DNA of 64,000 nucleotides from Ailanthus altissimus. Lineage: Eukaryota; Streptophyta; Magnoliopsida; Sapindales; Simaroubaceae. The notes below the pieces were generated by a model. The model was not told where the DNA came from and made no database searches. It worked only from the letters and a program-made list of their open reading frames with translations. The DNA lies in NCBI GenBank assembly GCA_946807835.1, contig CAMPEX010000001.1:2185001-2249000 (forward strand), given 5' to 3'. Shown piece by piece: positions 59,213 through 64,000 of the stretch. The position numbers were made by a program, and so were the translations under genes. The number at the start of each line of letters is the position of its first letter. Within the stretch, counting starts at the first letter, position 1.

Positions 59213-59911
59213 ATTTTCTTTAACTCTTAAAGAAAACTGAGCGCTCATAATGTTCAAGACCAGAATCAATTATCAAGGAAATAACTTATCTAACTTCTTT
59301 TCGGAAGAAGTAGATTCTATATCTTTGAGAAATGTTCCCAACTGTCCATTTTATTACATTTATAAAATACTTAGTAATTAACTGAAAATCTTTTACAGTC
59401 TTTCCCTTGTAAATTAATAAGCATAACTCAATGAATAGGAGTTCATTAATCACCTAGGATTAAGATTAATCTATATATGATTATATTGTGATAAAATAAA
59501 TTCTCTTTACTAACAGAGATTAATAGAAAATTAATTTTATCGTGATTCAGTCCTATATAATTAACATTATACAAAGTGTCTTCATTTTCTTTGTCAACAC
59601 ATAGAATGATCCGGATAAGACCATTGTATGTAATATACAAATGGACCACACTTATAGTCTATCAAAATGAAGTTTTCGTCTTCATTTAGACTAAGGACAA
59701 GTTTAAATTATTACGCTTAAGCTGAATCCTCGCGTATATAACTATTATATACTAAGTTTAAGGTTACATATCATAATCAAGGAATAAATTATATTTGAAT
59801 AAAACAATCATGATTGTAAATATAATATTGAATGAATAACCTCTATTTAATATTTTTAGTAGTATCTAAATATAAATAACTATACATTTAGGGCACACTT
59901 TCAACAATAAA

Positions 59912-60225
59912 ATATGGTGAAAATTGAACCATCTCTTTGTTATCATCACGATCTGAACATGATGAATATCATTATCAGATAACATCATCTTGCAATCGAG
60001 CCATATGATGAAGATTAAATCATCACGTTGTGGTCAAGATATCATTACGATTTGACCATGATGAAGATCATGATCAAATTACTGTGATCATGTGGCTCAC
60101 CATGGGGTCGACAAAATACTCCAATTAAAGAAGTGTGGAGTTTGACCAAAAATTGTGATTTGACCATGATGAAGATCGTGATCAAATCTTGATTTACCTT
60201 CTTGACCTAAAAAATTAGAGCTGAG
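59912..60225. repeat. GATC-rich degenerate repeat, right block
   Basis: A continuation of the 57290-58090 repeat beyond the solo LTR. The sentence-like motif 'gatttgaccatgatgaagat' occurs at about 60050 and 60153, each followed by CATGATCAAAT or CGTGATCAAAT; the spacing is about 103 bp. Confidence 0.7.
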
Positions 60226-61593
60226 TGTTAGACATTTTATGTTATTTTATGTCCTTAAAGCATGTGTAATAACATTTTATTAGATTAATAAAGTTTATTC
60301 ATACATATAATTGAGCATACATTGATGAGCTCATATTTATAAAGTATGTGATCTATGTATTAGACATATGATGCTAAAATAGAGGGTATAGATCACAAGT
60401 TCTTTATAAATTAAATCATGTTCACAACTATTAATGAAAAGGGCATTTCATTATGTAAGGTTGTAGTTTTTTTGCTTCTTATGGTGGATGATTTACCTTG
60501 ATCATCGAAGTAGAGACTTCAAGTAACGAAATTAATGTATATGATATATTGAACAGGACTACTGTGAATTTCGATTTGGTTAACTAAATGTCGTAGATCT
60601 TAATTCACAAAAGTTTTAATAAGCTTGATTGATGTTAATCCTGAGCAGGTAATGAACTTACATTCATGTGTTGTATCTTTTGAGTTATCATAGAGTGAGA
60701 TCTATATAAACGGTCAAGATGGAATCTAATAATTAATGTCCACCTAAGATGTTTGCGGTACTTGATCATTAGAATCTGTGGCCACAGTTTATTCAATAAA
60801 TTATTTATTGAATAATAATATTTATTTGTAAATTTATTTACAAATATAGATATATTAAAAATGATCATTAGAGCATTCAGTGACTTAGGGCCAAATAAGT
60901 AATTAAAGAGTAAGACATTTTTTAAGGCGTAGTTTTAATTATGGACATTAATTAGAGAGTCAATTAATTAGTTATTATTGGTCTAAAGACCAAGCTCAAT
61001 TTAATTAAATGGAGTTTTAATTAAATGGGCTTTTATTTTATAACATGGATTACTAGAGTACGGCTCTTGGCTTTAAATAGAATAGCCTGGGGTTAACTTA
61101 GAAGAATTTGTGTATTATGAGATAATAAGGACTAGTCCTTTTAAGTTGGAGCTAGGAAGCCCATGAGTCTTGCAGTCCCTCTACTAGTTCAAATCTTAAT
61201 CAAACTCTAATTTTCTAATCCTAATTAAATTCTAAATACCCAAGGGAGATCTCTATATATATGAGAGGTATGTAATAAGAAAAAGTGACCATAACCATTC
61301 AGAAAAAACTTTCTTTTACATATTCTTACGTGGAAAAAGAATTTAGTTAATACTATTATCTTATATTTAGGTATTAGTGGTTTTAGAGATTAAGAAAGAT
61401 CCACGTGCCCACACGCGTTGAGTTTAAAGATTGAGAATAGTAGAGAAGATTGCAGCCATTCAATTCAAGATCTGCCATAGCGAGGAATTGAGATAATCTT
61501 CTATCCCTATACATGTAATTATGTACAAAACGATCTGACTTCTGCTGCGTTTATTTTTATATAAACAGAAAAAGTTTTATTTACCAACCAACA
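60226..61593 (+). repeat. 5' LTR of copia copy E
   Basis: 1368 bp, TG (TGTTAGACATTTTATG) to CA (CCAACCAACA), the right end set by the primer-binding site 2 nt beyond. It shares blocks such as 'gatgttaatcctgagcaggt' and 'aatgaacttacattcatg' with the reverse complement of the solo LTR at 58157-59906, so these are related families. Chance ORF at 60868-60635. Confidence 0.88.
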
Positions 61594-61595
61594 AC

Positions 61596-61607
61596 TGATA
61601 TCAGAGC
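61596..61607 (+). other. Primer-binding site of copia copy E
   Basis: TGATATCAGAGC, one mismatch (third position) to the initiator-Met tRNA complement TGGTATCAGAGC. Confidence 0.88.
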
Positions 61608-63570
61608 TACCTTATTTCATATTACATGTATAGTTTATTTTATGTATATTTTATGTATGGTAGTAATTATTTATTGTGGCACCAATTGCATATTAATCTA
61701 TATTGTTATTTTTATTAATTATGTAATGAATGGTTACGCCCAATAATTCATGGTTATTTGTTTGTATTTGTTTTTGGAATTATAACAATAGGGAGTGATG
61801 AAATTATATCACAATTTTCCCTCTTGGTTAGATTAAATTTATTTATTTTTATTATTATGTTGTAATTATAATAAATAAATAAATAAATAAGAAAAATGAG
61901 CAAAAGCATAAACTAGAAAAGCCATGCACATTGCCACTGTTCACGGCAGCAGTGTGCATGGCCACTTGTCGCGGTAGCAGTGGCGTGTAGCACTTAGCAC
62001 CTGCAGCGGCAAGTCACGGAGGAAACTATGCCATGAGCTGCGGTGGATCGGTGGTGGTTCGCAACAGGATGGGCTAGTCGGCGTCGCCTGAAGCCGCTGG
62101 TCTCTTCTCTGTATTGATCGGAGGCTGGAAGCATAGCTGAAATCGCAGCTGCCGATGAGCTGAAAATGAGAGGAAATGGCAGGGTGAATGTGTGGAATTA
62201 GGGTTTCCATTGAAAAATAATATAGACCCCTGCCAGTTTAGAATAATTCTGTTTTGACCAGATATCTTTGAGAAAGTTTCAAATAGGTTCAGTAGAATTA
62301 TTTTATTTCACTCAGCCCCCTCTTATTTTGGATAATTATAGTTTGACTAGATAACTTTGAAAAATTTACAAATAGATCTTAAATTTAACCTAAATTTATT
62401 TTTGGATTAATTTTGGGTATTTGTAAATTTTAAAGTTGGTCTAAACTTTTTTTAATTTTGGTTCAATTTTATAAAATTTTATTTGGGCTATTTTATTAAA
62501 ATTATTTGGTCTAAAATTATTGTTTATTTAAATATTTTTTGAAAGGCTCAAAGAAATTTTAAAGCCTAAAATAAGTCCAATTTATTTTTAAAATAAGTGG
62601 ACCAAAGAAAATTATGAAGCCCAAAATCTAAGCTCATAAAAAAAGATAGGCAAGAGGAGGTAATATTATGGAAGAGCCCAAGTTGACTTTAAGGAAAACT
62701 TTGAAGAATTTAGGCTTAGTTTTAATATTTTTCTTCCTAGGAAAAGCCATGAATTTGGGGTTATTTATTTATCTAGTTAATTGATTGGATGAATAACATG
62801 TCATATAGATTAAGGGTGCCACATTCACATGTCCATGCATAAAATATATCATATTGTATGACATTAATGTTCTAATGAGATTAGGATAAGATTATTGTCA
62901 TAATTTAATATTATATTAATTTATTATTTGACGTGGCCTTATTAATTATTTTATAAAAATTAAATTAGATATTATTAAGTAGAACGTCATTTTATAAATT
63001 AATTAAAAGCTCTAAGAATTAAAATATTAAGTAAGAGAGGGCTTTAGACATAAAGTCTATGGTCACCATTATTGGTCCTATAGTAAGGTAGATTAATGCC
63101 TTACCTCAAATCTTGTGAGCTCCTAACGGAGGGTATTAATTAGAACTGGTTAGTAGATAGGACTTCCCTAAAGGATAAGATCCAATATAGGACTCATGCG
63201 AAACTGACTACCCTACGGTGGCTTTTTTAATTGAGAAATATAAAGGATTGAAATAATTGTTATACACTCAACTTAGGATGATTGATATTCTCCCTATGGA
63301 GTTCTTGTTAATTAAATCTAAGGGCTAAAGAATCGGTAGTTTATTATTATTTGATACGAGATATCTAGATAATAATAATAAATTAGTATGGTACTAGTCT
63401 GATTTATAACAGATATGACCACCCTACGGAGGCGTATTCTGAATGAAAATAAACTACTGATGTATAATGTAGTTAACGAGTTCTACATAAATGTATTTCA
63501 TGTATTCATGCAAAAGTAACGCATGCTTTCAAATAATGTATGCTCATGCATGAATTTATTTTTTAGAATC
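61608..63570 (+). other. Long leader of copia copy E, with GC-rich patch and short repeats
   Basis: No convincing coding sequence. 61926-62175 is GC-rich with inverted repeats (for example CACTGTTCACGGCAGCAGTG at 61936) in AT-rich surroundings; an 89-codon minus ORF there has no domain. 62370-62640 is AT-rich. Five short motifs of the form CCCTACGGAGG lie at 63122, 63164, 63211, 63291 and 63421 just before gag. Confidence 0.65.
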
Positions 63571-63970
63571 ATGTCTTTATTCAGCTTACTAGTATTCATT
63601 CTTAACCAAAACAAGTTAACCAGAAATAATTATGTGGATTGGGAAAGAAACTTAGATATTGAACTCATAGTTGAAAAGCACAAACATGTCCTGACTGATA
63701 AATGCACCCCAAGATGAAATAGATGCTTATAATAGTTAATTGACTAAGGGCCTATCTTCATCTTTTGGTCTCAATCCTAGAGGAAAAGGTAGTAAGAAGA
63801 AGAAGAATAAGTCAAAGGAAGCATCTAATTCAGAGTTTGTGCAAATTCATAAAATGTAGTAAAGCCCAAAGGAAATTGTTTCCAATGTGGCATTAAAGGG
63901 CATGGGAAGAGAAACTGTCCTTTAGTTAAGTTTTTAATAACTAAAAAGACAGCTTCACCTTTTGGTAAAA
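63571..63970 (+). pseudogene. Copia copy E gag, internally deleted
   Basis: The start at 63571 gives MSLFSLLVFILNQNKLTRNN then YVDWERNLDIELIVEKHKHV, the Gag amino terminus; an upstream in-frame ATG at 63523 adds 16 codons without Gag similarity. A stop follows at 63715-63717. The zinc knuckle CFQCGIKGHGKRNC (63877-63918) has all four ligands. Only about 160 bp separate the amino-terminal part from the knuckle, so most of the UBN2 capsid region is missing. After the knuckle the frame reads toward protease (KILFIETYLVV) at the window end. Confidence 0.85.
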
Positions 63971-64000
63971 TTCTTTTCATTGAGACATACTTAGTGGTTG

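Larger units (their letters stand above)
58157..59906 (-). mobile_element. Solo copia LTR
   Basis: The plus strand starts TGTAGGAACG and ends TTTCAACA; on the minus strand the LTR begins TGTTGAAAGTGTGCCCTA, a start typical of plant copia LTRs. Flanks are TTAAA (58152-58156) and ATAAA (59907-59911), a target duplication with one mismatch. It lies within GATC-rich repeat DNA that continues on both sides. It is related to the LTR at 1-1555. It contains a 56-bp tandem repeat (58649-58806) and a TA tract (59187-59212). The ORF at 59649-59446 has no domain. Confidence 0.78.
60226..64000 (+). mobile_element. Ty1/copia element, 5' half (copy E), runs off the window
   Basis: 5' LTR 60226-61593, primer-binding site 61596-61607, 1.96-kb leader, broken gag from 63571 with zinc knuckle at 63877-63918, and the first bases leading toward protease at the edge. 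The left flank is CTGAG (60221-60225). It is on the plus strand, opposite to the other copia LTRs in the right part of the window. Confidence 0.87.

Noticed and set aside
61941..62210. 89-codon minus-strand ORF with Ser/Pro/Arg-rich product
   Set aside because: Falls in the GC-rich leader patch of a plus-strand copia element and lacks any motif.

Overview
This window is intergenic, repeat-dominated nuclear DNA of a flowering plant, most probably a eudicot. The evidence is plant-type Ty3/gypsy (Del/Tekay chromovirus, Tat and Athila) and Ty1/copia sequences, primer-binding sites matching plant initiator-Met tRNA, and high AT content with many TA microsatellites. I find no intact protein-coding gene, no host gene fragment and no RNA gene. 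Almost all ORFs above 60 codons are chance ORFs or broken pieces of retroelement polyproteins. The species cannot be named from the sequence alone.

Layout. 1-1555 is a minus-oriented copia-type LTR cut by the window edge. 1561-6469 and 18371-32203 are two arrays of one tandem repeat (satellite), unit about 0.45-0.48 kb, about 40 units in all. Between them lies a cluster of minus-strand Del/Tekay sequences: a deletion derivative with two LTR pieces (6470-9945), a loose integrase fragment (10076-10888), an AT-rich degenerate minisatellite (10889-11444), and a 5'-truncated element with a 2.8-kb LTR (11445-18370). 32204-33450 carries the 3' untranslated signature of an Athila element (minus). 33700-38790 is a decayed plus-strand copia element lacking most of its reverse transcriptase.

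38952-54965 is a plus-strand Tat-lineage Ty3/gypsy polyprotein read in pieces because four later insertions split it: an LTR-like segment in the protease (39190-40362), a three-LTR minus-strand copia complex in RNase H (about 42322-51075), a solo Athila-type LTR with a perfect GGTTT target duplication in the integrase (51659-53048), and a second solo LTR in the integrase tail (about 53463-54655). Downstream, on the opposite strand, 55144-56493 is a broken coiled-coil reading frame in the position of the antisense ORF (aORF) known in Tat elements. 57290-60225 is GATC-rich degenerate repeat DNA split by a solo copia LTR (58157-59906). From 60226 to the window end runs the 5' half of a plus-strand copia element: LTR, primer-binding site, long leader and broken gag.

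How the parts relate. The elements do not form a pathway; they are layers of insertion. The oldest recognisable layers are the satellite and the Tat element, and the later layers are the Tekay cluster (into or beside satellite) and the copia and Athila-type insertions (into Tat). Candidates most worth follow-up are the satellite family, the clustered short motifs in the leaders of three separate copia elements, the three-LTR copia complex, and the antisense ORF remnant.
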